Assembly (NCBI RefSeq): GCF_001190925.1
Contig: NZ_CP011072.1
Span: 3,906,001-3,970,000, forward strand
DNA length: 64,000 bases
Source of the DNA: Azoarcus sp. CIB
Lineage (GTDB): Bacteria > Pseudomonadota > Gammaproteobacteria > Burkholderiales > Rhodocyclaceae
Direction: 5' to 3'
The stretch's first letter is position 1. The number at the start of each line of letters is the position of its first letter. The notes under the pieces are model-generated. The model searched no databases and was not told where the DNA came from. It saw nothing but the letters and a program-made list of their open reading frames with translations. Position numbers and translations under genes: made by a program. Positions 16,408-25,960 of this stretch are shown in pieces.

Positions 16408-17737
16408 TCACAGTATCCCCCTCCACGCCCCCACGACAATCAGCCACAGCGACGCGAGCACATAACTCGCCAGGCAATAGCGCAAATTTCCCCGCGCCAG
16501 CCCCAGCGCCGACAGCCCGAAGCGCCCCTGCAACGACAGATGCACGCCCGCCATCGGATTGAGCGCGAGGCCGATGCTCCAGGCCATCAGGAAGACCTGC
16601 GCCAGCAGCATCGGGTCGGGCGACAGCGGCGCGAGCCAGGTCGCCGCGATCACGATCGTGATCACCGTATGCACGCCGATCGCCGCGAGCGCCACCATCG
16701 CGCCCAGCACCAGCGCCGCCTCCACCGGACCGAAGCGGTCAAACGGCGTCCAGCCCGCGTCCCCCTGCATCAGCGCCTGCAGCCCCGTCGCGAACACCCC
16801 GGCAGCCAGGAACAGCATCAGCTCGCCCGACATCGCCGGCAGGCGGCGCAGCGCATGGGCGGACAGGCGTTCGACGCCATCGACCGGCCCGTTCGTCACC
16901 AACACCGACACGACGCTGATCGACAGCGCCGAGCCGCTGATCACCGCCAGCGATGACCAGCCGGGCAGCCAGACGAGCCCCGCCGACACCATCGCCGTCA
17001 GCACCAGCGGCAACCAAAGCGAGGACGCGCGCATCGGAAAGCCGACGAAGCCGCGCTCGTCCCCGTCCGCCGCCACCGGCAGGGTCCGCGTGACCAGCCA
17101 AAGCAGCATCGCCGCAAGAGGCAGGCCAGCCAGCACGAGATCCTCCAGTCGCGCGCCCGGCGCATAGGTCAGGGCCACCGCCATCGCGCCGAAGAACGGC
17201 GACCACAACGCCGCGAGGAGGAAGCCGCGCGCGAGCAGCGCCGCCTGCCCCGCACTCAGGCGCCCGCCCTGCGCGATGCGCTCGGCGATGATGAACACGA
17301 CCGACATGTTGATGACCGCCCCGAGCACATGCACCCCTGCGAGGGTCTGCCACAGCGCCCGCCGCCCGCGCGGCAGGGGCCGGTCGCCGTCCTTGCCGAA
17401 TCCCACCAGCTGCAGGAAGCTGACCGCGGCCAGCATCCCGAGCAAGGCGGTGTTCTGCGTCAGCAGCGCACTCCAAGCCGGCGCGGCTCCGCGCCACACC
17501 GCAGCGAGCAGGGCGAGAGCGCCCAGTCCGCACAGGATCAGCGCGAAGCGTCGCTGCTTGCCGTCGAGCCGCGGCCACAGCGCGACGCCCCCCCCCCCAT
17601 GCGGCAAGCCCCGCCGGCCACGCCGGCAGCCCCGTGCGCGCGCCATGTGCGAACGACAAGAGCACGAGCCCCGCCATCAGCCAGGCGGCGAGGACCGTGC
17701 GCGGGCGGGAAAGCGTCTGGAGATGCGCGTCGGACAC
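16408..17737 (-). pseudogene. Polytopic membrane protein, frame broken in a G11 run
   Basis: Starting at ATG 17737, the frame reads MSDAHLQTLSRPRTVLAAW, a first membrane helix and then GLAAWGGG at a run of eleven G (17598-17588). There it goes out of frame; removing one G rejoins it to GVALWPRLDGKQ and a continuous protein of about 442 residues with about twelve helices. The family was not recognised: Gly/Ala-rich helices and charged loops suggest a transporter. The downstream part alone can start at ATG 17646, giving 412 residues without the first helix. It lies 11 bases after the RND pump gene and is probably in its operon. Either phase variation or a homopolymer sequencing error could explain the break. 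Confidence 0.7.
17588..17598. repeat. Homopolymer C11 (G11 on the coding strand)
   Basis: Eleven consecutive C on the plus strand, inside codons 47-51 of the membrane-protein gene. Ten would keep the gene in frame. Such tracts slip during replication and are also a common place for sequencing error. Confidence 0.9.
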
Positions 17738-17748
17738 GTCGCGGACGA

Positions 17749-20700
17749 TCAGGCCGAAGCGGGCGCGCCGTCCTCGACCGCGAGCCGGTTGCGCTCGCGC
17801 CGCGCGAGCAGGGTATAGACGGTCGGCACCACGAACAGCGTGAAGAAGGTCCCCAGCAGCAGGCCGCCGACGATCACCCAGCCGATCTGCTGGCGGCTTT
17901 CCGCCCCGGCGCCGGTCGCGAGCGCGAGCGGGATCGAGCCCAGCACCATTGCGCCGGTCGTCATCAGGATGGGACGCAGGCGCAGCACCGACGCCTCGAC
18001 GACCGCGTCGCGCAGGGCCGTCCCCTGGTCGCGCAACTGATTCGCGAACTCCACGATCAGGATGCCGTGCTTGGTGATCAGGCCGACCAGGGTCACCAGC
18101 CCGATCTGGCTATACACGTTGAGCGTGCCCCCGGCCAAATACAGCGCCGCGAGCGCCCCGGTCATCGACAGCGGCACCGTCAGCATGATGATGAAGGGAT
18201 CGCGGAAGCTCTCGAACTGCGCCGCCAGCACGAGGTAGATGAAGGCCAGCGCGAGCACGAAGGTCAGCGCGAGGCTCGCAGAGCTGGTCCTGAACTCGCG
18301 CGACTGGCCGTCGTAATCGACCGCGTAGCCGGCCGGCAGCACGCGCGCGGCGGTCGCGTCGAGCCATGCCAGCGCCTCGCCCATCGCGAAGCCGGGCGCG
18401 AGGTTCGCCGAGATCGTCACCGAACGCCGCTGGCCGAAGTGATTCAGTTCGCGCGGGCTGACGCGGTCATGCACCTTGACGACGTTCGCCAGCGGCACCA
18501 TCTCCCCGTTCCTGGCGCGCACGTAGATCTCCCGGATGTCGCGCGCGACCGCCCGGCTCGGCGCCGCCACCTGCACGATCACGTCGTACTGCTCCGCATC
18601 CTGCTTGTACCGCGTCACCTGCCGCCCGCCCAGCATCGTCTCCAGCGTGCGCCCGATCACATCGACGGGGATGCCGAGATCGGCCGCCTTTTCGCGATCG
18701 ACGTCGACCGCCAGCTCCGGCTTGGTCAGCTTCAGGTCGGTGTCCGGCGACACGAAGCCCGGCTGCGTACGCATCTCGTCGAGGATCAGGTCGGTGTAGC
18801 GCGCCAGCTCGTCGTAGGATTCCGACGTCGTGATCACGAAGCTGATCGGTCGCGTGCGCGGACTCTGGCCGAATGACGCCGGCAGCACCGGGAAGACCTG
18901 CAGGCCGGGAATCGCCGCAAGCTTCGGTCGCATCTCTCCGGCAATGGCGCTCGAATTGCGCTGACGCTCCTTCCAGTCCGTGAATCCCGCGAACGAGATG
19001 CCCTGCGACACCGTCGGATTGCCCGAGATCACGAGATAGCGGTCGACCTCGGCGGTTTGCGCGTAGATCGCCTCCAGTTGCGTCGCGTAGCGCGCCATGA
19101 AGTCGATCGTCGCCCCTTCCGGGCCGGAGAAGATGCCCACGACGCGCCCGCGATCCTCGACCGGGGCGAGCTCGGTCTTCAGCGCCTTCAGCAGCACCAG
19201 CGACGTGCCCGCGACCAGCGCGAAGGCGAGCATCACGAGCCAGCGCCGGTTCAGCGCGACCCCGAGCACGCGCCGATATCCCGCCGTCAGCCAGCCGAGG
19301 AAGTCCTCGATGGCGTTATACACGCGGCCATGCTTCTTCTCGTGGCGCAGGAGCTTCGAGCACATCATCGGCGACAGCGTCAGCGCGACGAAGCCCGACA
19401 CGATCACGGCCCCCGCGAGGGTCAGCGCGAACTCCGTGAACAGCTTGCCCGTGCGCCCGGTCATGAACGCCACCGGCGCATACACCGCCGCCAGCGTGAT
19501 CGTCATCGCCACCACCGCGAAGCCGATCTCCCGCGCGCCGCGGAAGGCCGCCTGCAGCGGCTCCATGCCCGCCTCGACGTGACGGTAGATGTTCTCCAGC
19601 ACCACGATCGCGTCATCGACGACGAGGCCGATCGCCAGCACCAGCGCCAGCAGCGTCAGCGTGTTGATCGAGAAGCCGAACACCAGCATCAGTGCGAACG
19701 CCCCCACCAACGACACCGGGATCGTCACCAGCGGCACCAGCATTGCGCGCCAGTTGCGCAGGAAGAAGAAGCAGATCACCGCGACCAGCAGCACCGCCTC
19801 CCATATGGAGCTGAACACCGACGCGATCGAGCGGTCGATGAACACCGTCGTGTCGTTGGCGATGTCCATGCGCATGCCTTCGGGCAGTTCCGCCTGCAGC
19901 ACCGGCAGCATCTCCACGAGGCCGCGCTTGAGATCGAGCGGATTCGCCACCGACTGCTTGATCAGCCCGATCGACACCGCCGGCTTGCCCATGAAGCGCA
20001 CCAGCGTGCGCTCGTTCTGCGCCGCCACCTCCACGCGGCCGATGTCGCGGATGCGCACGGCGTAGCCGCCCGCCGTCTGCGGCTGGCGCACGACGATCGA
20101 CTCGAATTCCTGCGGCGTGGCGAGATCGGTCTGCGCGACCACCGCGAATTCGCGCTCGCGGCTCTCGATGCGCCCCGCCGGCAGCTCCACGTTCTGCCGC
20201 CGGATCGCGTCCTCGACGTCCTGCGGCGTCAGGCGGAAGGCCGCCAGCCGGTCGCGGTCCAGCCAGATGCGCATCGAATAGCGGCGCTCGCCGAACATGC
20301 GCGCGTCGGCCGCGCCGGACAGCGTCTGCAGGCGCGGCTTGACCACGCGGCTGGCGAAATCGGAGAGTTCCAGCGGCGAATGACGGTCCGACGAGAACGC
20401 GATCCAGATGATCGGGTTCGCGTCCGCCTCGACCTTCGAGATCACCGGCTCCTCGATGTCGTCCGGCAGGCGCCGGCGCACGCGGGAGACCCGGTCACGC
20501 ACGTCCGCGGCGGCGCTGTCGGCGCTACGCTCGATGCGGAAGCGCACCGTGATCTGGCTGCGCTCCTGGCGGCTGATCGACTGCAGCACGTCGACGCCCT
20601 CGATGCCCGCGAGCGAGTCCTCCAGCGGCTTGGTCACCTGCGACTCGACGATCTCCGCGCTCGCACCGGTATAGGTCGTGTCCACGGTCACGACCGGTTC

Positions 20701-20823
20701 GTCGATGTTCGGGTACTCGCGCACCGTCAGGCGCGAATAAGACATCAGCCCGATCAGCAGCACCAGCAGCGACAGCACGGTCGCAAACACCGGGCGCTTG
20801 ATGCAGATTTCAGACAGGACCAT
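17749..20823 (-). CDS. RND-family efflux pump inner-membrane permease
   Basis: A 1024-residue HAE-1-type transporter, the usual family length. It opens SEICIKRPVFATVLSLLVLLIG (TM1), followed by two large periplasmic loops. Helix 4 has LVLAIGLVVDDAIVVLEN, with the two adjacent Asp residues needed for proton relay. The second-half counterparts include GLITKHGILIVEFANQLRD, with the conserved Lys in helix 10, and a terminal TLFVVPTVYTLL helix. It exports hydrophobic compounds using the proton gradient, together with the adaptor 10 bases upstream; no outer-membrane channel gene is adjacent. ATG 20823 is preceded by GAGGGG. Confidence 0.94.
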   Translation of the reverse strand: MVLSEICIKRPVFATVLSLLVLLIGLMSYSRLTVREYPNIDEPVVTVDTTYTGASAEIVESQVTKPLEDSLAGIEGVDVLQSISRQERSQITVRFRIERSADSAAADVRDRVSRVRRRLPDDIEEPVISKVEADANPIIWIAFSSDRHSPLELSDFASRVVKPRLQTLSGAADARMFGERRYSMRIWLDRDRLAAFRLTPQDVEDAIRRQNVELPAGRIESREREFAVVAQTDLATPQEFESIVVRQPQTAGGYAVRIRDIGRVEVAAQNERTLVRFMGKPAVSIGLIKQSVANPLDLKRGLVEMLPVLQAELPEGMRMDIANDTTVFIDRSIASVFSSIWEAVLLVAVICFFFLRNWRAMLVPLVTIPVSLVGAFALMLVFGFSINTLTLLALVLAIGLVVDDAIVVLENIYRHVEAGMEPLQAAFRGAREIGFAVVAMTITLAAVYAPVAFMTGRTGKLFTEFALTLAGAVIVSGFVALTLSPMMCSKLLRHEKKHGRVYNAIEDFLGWLTAGYRRVLGVALNRRWLVMLAFALVAGTSLVLLKALKTELAPVEDRGRVVGIFSGPEGATIDFMARYATQLEAIYAQTAEVDRYLVISGNPTVSQGISFAGFTDWKERQRNSSAIAGEMRPKLAAIPGLQVFPVLPASFGQSPRTRPISFVITTSESYDELARYTDLILDEMRTQPGFVSPDTDLKLTKPELAVDVDREKAADLGIPVDVIGRTLETMLGGRQVTRYKQDAEQYDVIVQVAAPSRAVARDIREIYVRARNGEMVPLANVVKVHDRVSPRELNHFGQRRSVTISANLAPGFAMGEALAWLDATAARVLPAGYAVDYDGQSREFRTSSASLALTFVLALAFIYLVLAAQFESFRDPFIIMLTVPLSMTGALAALYLAGGTLNVYSQIGLVTLVGLITKHGILIVEFANQLRDQGTALRDAVVEASVLRLRPILMTTGAMVLGSIPLALATGAGAESRQQIGWVIVGGLLLGTFFTLFVVPTVYTLLARRERNRLAVEDGAPASA

Positions 20824-20833
20824 CGCCCGCCCC

Positions 20834-21979
20834 TCAGCTTGCCGGTTTTGCCGATCCGGCTGCGGGGGCGGCCTGCGCTCCGCCCGCACCCACGATCCTC
20901 ACGGCCGCACCGTCGCGCAGCTTCAGTTGCCCGGCCGTGACGACAACGTCGCCCGCCTGCACGCCCTTGACGATCTCCACGCGGGCGCCGCGCCGCGCCC
21001 CGGTCTTCACCTCGACGCGCTGCGCCTTGCCGTCGACCACGCGATACACGAACTGCACGTCGCCCGGTGCAGGCACCAGCGCCTCCTCGGGAACCACCGC
21101 AACGTTCGCGCGCTCCTCGAGGATCAGCCGCACGCGCGCGAACATCCCGGGACGCAGGCGCTGCCCCTCGTTCTGCAGCGTCGCGCGCATCACCACCGCC
21201 CGCCCCTGCTCGTCGACGAGCGGATCGATCGCGCTCACCACCGCCGCGAACAGCCGGCCCTCGACGGCATCGGACGCGAGTTCCAGCTTCTGTCCCGGCC
21301 GGATCTGCGCGAGGTAGGTCTCGGGCAACCGGAAATCCACCTTCAGCGTCGCGATGTCCTCCAGATTGACGAGATCTTCGCCTTCCTTGACGTAGTCGCC
21401 GACGCTCACGTTGCGGATGCCGACGATGCCGGCGAAGGGCGCGCGGATACGCATCTTGTCCAGCCGCGCCTCGGCGAGCGCCATGTTCGCGCGCGCCACC
21501 TCCAGCCGCGACGCTGCCTCGTCGCGCGCGCTCTGGCTCAGGAATTTGCGGTTGAAGAGGTCTTCGGTGCGGCCGAAATTGGCCTGCGCCAGCGCGAGGT
21601 TCGCCTTCGCCTGCTGCACCTCGGCCCGCTGCACGGCCGCATCGAAGTCGACCAGCACTTCACCGCGACGGACGGGGCGGCCCTCACTGAAGCGGATCGC
21701 ATCGATGCGCCCCGCAACCTCCGGGCGCAGGACGACGGACTCGTTCGAGCGCAGCGTTCCCACCGCCGTCACATCGTCCGCCATCGCCTCGGCCAACACC
21801 GTCACCGTTTCGACCTCGGCAGGCCCCTGCGCGGCCGCCGCATTGGCGCCCGCCGCCGGCTTCGCGCCGAACACCGGCTGCACCGTGCCGACACTGCGGT
21901 TCGCGTAGTACGCATAGCCCGCAAGGGCGGCGATTCCGGCAAGGCTGACGGCGGCAATCAGGCGACGACGGACGGGCAT
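20834..21979 (-). CDS. RND efflux periplasmic adaptor (membrane fusion protein)
   Basis: A 381-residue adaptor. An N-terminal membrane anchor or signal (about 6-26) is followed by an Ala-rich linker. The lipoyl half-motifs (ESVVLRPEVAGRIDAIRFSEG and later RAPFAGIVGIRNVSVGDYV) flank a coiled-coil hairpin of about 60 residues rich in Ala, Glu and Arg. The beta-barrel and membrane-proximal domains end in GVQAGDVVVTAGQLKLRDGAAV. It bridges the permease to an outer-membrane channel. ATG 21979 opens the basic MPVRRRL; the longer frame runs through the purM terminator and is rejected. It is the first gene of the pump operon. Confidence 0.93.
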   Translation of the reverse strand: MPVRRRLIAAVSLAGIAALAGYAYYANRSVGTVQPVFGAKPAAGANAAAAQGPAEVETVTVLAEAMADDVTAVGTLRSNESVVLRPEVAGRIDAIRFSEGRPVRRGEVLVDFDAAVQRAEVQQAKANLALAQANFGRTEDLFNRKFLSQSARDEAASRLEVARANMALAEARLDKMRIRAPFAGIVGIRNVSVGDYVKEGEDLVNLEDIATLKVDFRLPETYLAQIRPGQKLELASDAVEGRLFAAVVSAIDPLVDEQGRAVVMRATLQNEGQRLRPGMFARVRLILEERANVAVVPEEALVPAPGDVQFVYRVVDGKAQRVEVKTGARRGARVEIVKGVQAGDVVVTAGQLKLRDGAAVRIVGAGGAQAAPAAGSAKPAS

Positions 21980-22013
21980 GTTCGGCGAGCACTCAAGCTG
22001 GGACGGGATCCGG

Positions 22014-22046
22014 AAAAAAAACGAGCGCACCCCATTCGGTGCGCTC
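22014..22046 (-). terminator. Intrinsic terminator of purM
   Basis: On the minus strand the stem GAGCGCACC/GGTGCGCTC (22046-22038 with 22031-22023, 6-base loop) is followed by eight T (22021-22014). It lies 81 bases after the purM stop and 35 bases before the adaptor start, separating purM from the pump operon. Confidence 0.9.
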
Positions 22047-22126
22047 CCTGCATCCTGCTGACAACCCACCCGGCAACAAAGTTGCACGGGCGGCGGGGCC
22101 CCGCATCGCACGCGGCCCCGGAAAAC

Positions 22127-23173
22127 TCAGGCGACCGTCGTCTGCGCCACGCCTTCCGCGCGCGCCTCGATGCGGCCGAGGCGATACACCGTCTCGCCCG
22201 CGGCCTCGAGATTCGCGACCGCTGCATCGGCCTGCTCCGCCGACACGATCACGACCATGCCGACGCCGCAGTTGAACACGCGGTACATCTCTTGGTCGGC
22301 GACGTTGCCTTCCTGCTTCAGCCACTGGAACAGCGGCGGCAGCGTCCACGACGACGCGTCGAGACGCGCGGTCAGGTTGTCGGCGAGGATGCGCGGCACG
22401 TTCTCCAGCAGGCCACCGCCGGTGATGTGCGCCATGCCCTTCACGACGCCCGGGATCGCGCGCATCAGGCCCAGCATCGACTTCACGTACAGGCGGGTCG
22501 GCTCCAGCACCACGTCGCGGAAGGGGCGGCCGTGGAAGTCCGCATCCAGGTCCGGGTTCGCACGCTCGATGATCTTGCGGATCAGCGAATAGCCGTTCGA
22601 ATGCGCGCCGCTCGACGCCAGTCCCAGCACCACGTCACCCGGCACGATGCGCGAGCCGTCGATGATCTCGGACTTCTCGACCGCACCGACCGCGAAACCG
22701 GCCAGATCGTATTCGCCGTCCGGGTACATGCCCGGCATCTCGGCGGTCTCGCCGCCGATCAGCGCGCAGCCCGACAGCTCGCAGCCGCGCGCAATGCCGC
22801 CGACGACCGCAGCCGCGGTATCGACATCGAGCTTCCCACAGGCGAAGTAATCGAGGAAGAACAGCGGCTCGGCGCCCTGCACGAGGATGTCGTTCACGCT
22901 CATCGCAACGAGATCCTGGCCGACCGTGTCATGCTTGTTCAGCTGGAACGCGAGCTTCAGCTTCGTGCCGACACCGTCGGTGCCGGACACCAGCACCGGC
23001 TCGCGGTACTTCTTCGACAGCTCGAACAGCGCGCCGAAGCCGCCGATGCCGCCCAGCACCTCGGGGCGCATGGTGCGTTTCGCGAGCGGCTTGATGCGGT
23101 CGACGAGGGCGTCGCCGGCATCGATATCGACACCGGCATCACGGTAGGAAAGCGAAGGTTTTGCGGAGCTCAA
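22127..23173 (-). CDS. purM: Phosphoribosylformylglycinamidine cyclo-ligase (AIR synthetase)
   Basis: A 348-residue ATP-dependent enzyme that closes the imidazole ring of aminoimidazole ribonucleotide in purine synthesis. Family blocks are [78 protein letters not shown] and [14 protein letters not shown]. The start appears to be TTG at 23173, supported by GAGGAA 7 bases upstream and by the normal N-terminal length; no ATG is available before residue 35. It has its own intrinsic terminator and is divergent from the AI-2E transporter gene 139 bases away. Confidence 0.96.
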   Translation of the reverse strand: MSSAKPSLSYRDAGVDIDAGDALVDRIKPLAKRTMRPEVLGGIGGFGALFELSKKYREPVLVSGTDGVGTKLKLAFQLNKHDTVGQDLVAMSVNDILVQGAEPLFFLDYFACGKLDVDTAAAVVGGIARGCELSGCALIGGETAEMPGMYPDGEYDLAGFAVGAVEKSEIIDGSRIVPGDVVLGLASSGAHSNGYSLIRKIIERANPDLDADFHGRPFRDVVLEPTRLYVKSMLGLMRAIPGVVKGMAHITGGGLLENVPRILADNLTARLDASSWTLPPLFQWLKQEGNVADQEMYRVFNCGVGMVVIVSAEQADAAVANLEAAGETVYRLGRIEARAEGVAQTTVA

Positions 23174-23312
23174 GATCGTTCCTCAGGCTTGCGGAATGCG
23201 CGTTGGGGCCGGCCCGGCAGACGGCCGAACTTGAGACCGCAACGCCAAGTGGCTACATTTACGGGTTTCGCAGCCGCCCTGCGGCCGCGCCAAGTACTCG
23301 ATTTTACTCGAA

Positions 23313-24404
23313 ATGAACCCTTCTCGCGCCGACCGTCTGCAAACCGCCGCCTGGGCCGGCGTCGCCCTGGCGCTGGGGGCACTGTTCTACGCCCTGTCGC
23401 CCATCCTCGCGCCCTTCGCGATCGCCGCCGTGTTCGCCTACATCTGCGATCCGGCGGTGAACTGGATGGTCGCGCGGCGCATCCCGCGCCCGGCCGCCGT
23501 GCTGCTCGTGATCCTCGGCGCCGGCCTGCTGCTGGTGCTGCTGTTCCTGATCCTCGCCCCGATGATCTGGCGCGAGGCGATCGCGCTGATCCGCCGCCTG
23601 CCCGATCTCATCGAACTCCTCAACGCCCGCGTCGCCCCGGTGCTGCAGGCGCGCTTCGACATCGACGTCCAGCTCGACGCCGCCTTCGTGCGCACCTGGA
23701 TCGCCGAACACTGGGACAGCGCGCAGGATCTCATCCCCGTGATTCTCGGCCAGCTCCGCCAAGGCGGCCTCGCGCTGCTGGGCGCCGCCGCCAGCGTGTT
23801 CCTCGTGCCGGTCGTGATGTTCTACCTGCTGCAGGAATGGCCGCGCATCCTCGACAGCCTGCAGACCGTGATCCCGCGCCCGATGCTCGAACGCACGATG
23901 CGCATCATCAACGACATCGACCGCGTGCTCTCGGAATTCCTGCGCGGCCAGCTCTCGGTGATGCTGCTGCTGGCCGTCTACTACAGCGTCGGCCTGTGGA
24001 TCGCCGGCCTCAAGTTCGCACTCCCGGTCGGCGTCATCACCGGCCTGCTGGTCTTCATCCCCTACGTCGGCTTCGGCGGCGGCCTGCTGCTCGCGATCCT
24101 CACCGCGCTGCTGCAGGCCGAAGGCTGGTCGCCGCTGATCGGCGTCGCGATCGTGTTCGGCCTCGGCCAGCTCATCGAAAGCTTCGCGCTCACCCCCTAC
24201 CTCGTCGGCGAGCGCATCGGCCTGCACCCGCTCGCCGTGATCTTCGCGCTGATGGCCTTCGGCCAGCTCTTCGGCTTCGTCGGCATTCTCGTCGCCCTGC
24301 CCGCCAGCGCCGCCATCCTCGTCGGCCTGCGTGAAGTGCGCACAGCCTGGCTCGCAAGCCGCATCTATCTCGGCGACACCCCTGCCGACGGCCCCCCGCA
24401 ATGA
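23313..24404 (+). CDS. AI-2E-family (PerM/TqsA-like) membrane transporter
   Basis: A 363-residue protein with about seven to eight membrane helices. The large non-membrane part at about 85-150 (MIWREAIALIRRLPDLIELL onward) sits between an N-terminal helical pair and the C-terminal block. The C-terminal block holds the family hallmarks: GLKFALPVGVITGLLVFIPYVGFGGG, LIESFALTPYLVGERIGLHPLAVIFALMAFG and LVALPASAAILVGLREV. Members export diverse substrates; the autoinducer-2 name should not be read as a function here. It overlaps hda by ATGA (24401-24404). The hydrolase gene beyond hda starts 35 bases further on. Confidence 0.9.
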   Translation: MNPSRADRLQTAAWAGVALALGALFYALSPILAPFAIAAVFAYICDPAVNWMVARRIPRPAAVLLVILGAGLLLVLLFLILAPMIWREAIALIRRLPDLIELLNARVAPVLQARFDIDVQLDAAFVRTWIAEHWDSAQDLIPVILGQLRQGGLALLGAAASVFLVPVVMFYLLQEWPRILDSLQTVIPRPMLERTMRIINDIDRVLSEFLRGQLSVMLLLAVYYSVGLWIAGLKFALPVGVITGLLVFIPYVGFGGGLLLAILTALLQAEGWSPLIGVAIVFGLGQLIESFALTPYLVGERIGLHPLAVIFALMAFGQLFGFVGILVALPASAAILVGLREVRTAWLASRIYLGDTPADGPPQ

Positions 24405-25105
24405 AACAGCTCGTCCTCGACATCCGCCCCGACGCGCCGCCCACCCTCGACAACTTCGTCGTCGGCGGCAACGAAGAACTCGTCGCCGCGCTGGGCGCCC
24501 TCGCCGCGCACTCAGAGGCCCCCTCAGTGGCCCCCTCAGGCACTCCCCAGCCCGGCCACCTCTACCTGTGGGGTCCGGCCGGCAGCGGCCGCAGCCACCT
24601 GCTGCGCGGCACGCTCGCCGCCGCGGCCGGTCGGCCGACGGCCTGCATCGCCGCCGCCGAGGTCGGCCGCGAGCTGCCGCAGACTCCCGGACTGCTCCTC
24701 GCCATCGACGACGTCGACCGCCTCGGCGACGACGCCCAGATCGCCCTCTTCAACGCCTTCAACCGCTCGCGCGGCCTCGGCCAGACGCTGCTCCTCGCGG
24801 GCAAGGAAGCACCGCGCCAGCTCGCACTGCGCGAAGACCTGCGCACCCGCATCGGCCAATGCCTGATCTACGAGGTGCGCCCGCTCGACGACGAATCGCG
24901 CGCGGCCATCCTCGCGACGCTGGCTGCGCGCCGCGGCCTGCGCCTCGCCGACGAGGTCATCGATTTCCTGATGCGCCACGGCCGCCGTGACCTGCCCAGC
25001 CTGCTCGCGGTGCTCGACGCCCTCGACAACGCCTCCCTCGAACGCAAGCGCGCCGTCACGCTGCCGCTGCTGCGCGAAATGATGCAGGCCGGCCTCGACA
25101 TCTGA
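24401..25105 (+). CDS. hda: DnaA regulatory inactivator Hda
   Basis: A 234-residue DnaA-related AAA+ protein. With the DNA-loaded sliding clamp it promotes hydrolysis of DnaA-ATP to prevent re-initiation. The N-terminal clamp-binding segment is QLVLDI at residues 3-8 (consensus QL[SP]L-like). Next comes TLDNFVVGGNEELV, P-loop WGPAGSGRSHLL, Walker-B-like LLLAIDDVDRLG and the sensor region RDLPSLLAVLDALDNASLERKR. A 12-base tandem duplication (24517-24539) adds an AP-S repeat in the loop before strand 2. Translation is coupled to the upstream transporter. Confidence 0.94.
   Translation: MKQLVLDIRPDAPPTLDNFVVGGNEELVAALGALAAHSEAPSVAPSGTPQPGHLYLWGPAGSGRSHLLRGTLAAAAGRPTACIAAAEVGRELPQTPGLLLAIDDVDRLGDDAQIALFNAFNRSRGLGQTLLLAGKEAPRQLALREDLRTRIGQCLIYEVRPLDDESRAAILATLAARRGLRLADEVIDFLMRHGRRDLPSLLAVLDALDNASLERKRAVTLPLLREMMQAGLDI
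24517..24539. repeat. 12-base tandem duplication inside hda
   Basis: GGCCCCCTCAG occurs at 24517-24527 and 24529-24539, a period of 12 bases. It keeps the frame and adds four residues (APSV-type repeat) in a surface loop of Hda. Confidence 0.8.
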
Positions 25106-25140
25106 GCCGGTCCGCACGCCCCACCCCCAAGGAATCACAC

Positions 25141-25803
25141 GTGGATCTCGTCCTCTTCGACCTCGACAACACCCTGCTCAATGGCGACTCCGACTTCGCC
25201 TGGGCCCAGTTCCTCATCGCCAAGGGCGTCCTCGACCGCGAGGTGCAGGAAGCCAGGAACGTCACCTTCTACGAACAGTACAAGGCCGGCACGCTCGACA
25301 TCTTCGAGTTTCTCGACTTCCAGCTCGCCCCGCTCGCGCGCCATTCGCGCGACCAGCTCGACGCCTGGCACCGCGAATTCATGGCGACAGCGGTCGCGCC
25401 GATGATCACCGACAAGGCGCGCGCGCTGGTGCGCGAGCACCTCGACAGCGGCGCGCTCGTCGCGGTAGTCACCGCCACCAACAGCTTCGTCACCGGCCCC
25501 ATCGTGCGCGAATTCGGCATCCCGCACCTCGTCGCGACCATCCCCGCGCAGGAGAACGGCGCCTTCACCGGCAAGCCGCGCGGCATGCCCGCCTTCAAGG
25601 CCGGCAAGATCGAACGCGTGGACGCCTGGCTCGAATCCCTCGGCCTCTACACCGGCAGCTTCACCCGCTCGTGGTTCTACAGCGACTCGCACAACGACCT
25701 GCCGCTCATGTCGCGCGTCACCGACCCCATCGCGGTGGACCCGGACGACACGCTGCGCACCCATGCGCAATCGGCCGGCTGGCCGGTCATCTCGCTGCGC
25801 TGA
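25141..25803 (+). CDS. HAD-superfamily IB hydrolase (SerB-like)
   Basis: A 220-residue phosphatase-fold protein. Motif I is DLDNTLL (FDLDNT, nucleophile Asp near residue 7 and acid Asp two further on). Motif II is VTATNSF, the basic motif III is GKPRGMPAFKAGKIERV, and motif IV is SDSHNDLPLM. This combination is the HAD-IB subfamily that includes phosphoserine phosphatase-like enzymes and CicA-type proteins; the substrate is not known. Translation starts at GTG 25141 (VDLVLFDLD); no ATG fits. It follows hda by 35 bases. Confidence 0.9.
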   Translation: MDLVLFDLDNTLLNGDSDFAWAQFLIAKGVLDREVQEARNVTFYEQYKAGTLDIFEFLDFQLAPLARHSRDQLDAWHREFMATAVAPMITDKARALVREHLDSGALVAVVTATNSFVTGPIVREFGIPHLVATIPAQENGAFTGKPRGMPAFKAGKIERVDAWLESLGLYTGSFTRSWFYSDSHNDLPLMSRVTDPIAVDPDDTLRTHAQSAGWPVISLR

Positions 25804-25817
25804 GCCCGTCGCCTCGC

Positions 25818-25869
25818 GGGAGCGGCTTCAGCCGCGAATCGGTGCCCATTCGCGGCTGAAGCCGCTCCC
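25818..25869. repeat. REP-like palindrome, GGGAGCGGCTTCAGCC family, copy 2
   Basis: A perfect 22-base inverted repeat (25818-25839 and 25848-25869, 8-base loop) matching the core of the element at 16339-16394. It lies 15 bases after the HAD gene stop and about 90 bases before pcnB, so it may protect or end the upstream transcript. Confidence 0.85.
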
Positions 25870-25960
25870 ACAGCGCGATCCAACCCACGATGCAATCCCT
25901 CCCGCAGCGCCGCATCGGTTATGATTCAGGGCTTATGTTGACCGTACCCCCTTTCATCCA

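Noticed and set aside
20798-24334. A 1178-codon plus-strand frame across the efflux adaptor, purM and the AI-2E transporter
   Set aside because: It runs opposite to the adaptor and purM and out of frame with the transporter; the translation is low-complexity Arg/His/Ala and crosses a terminator.
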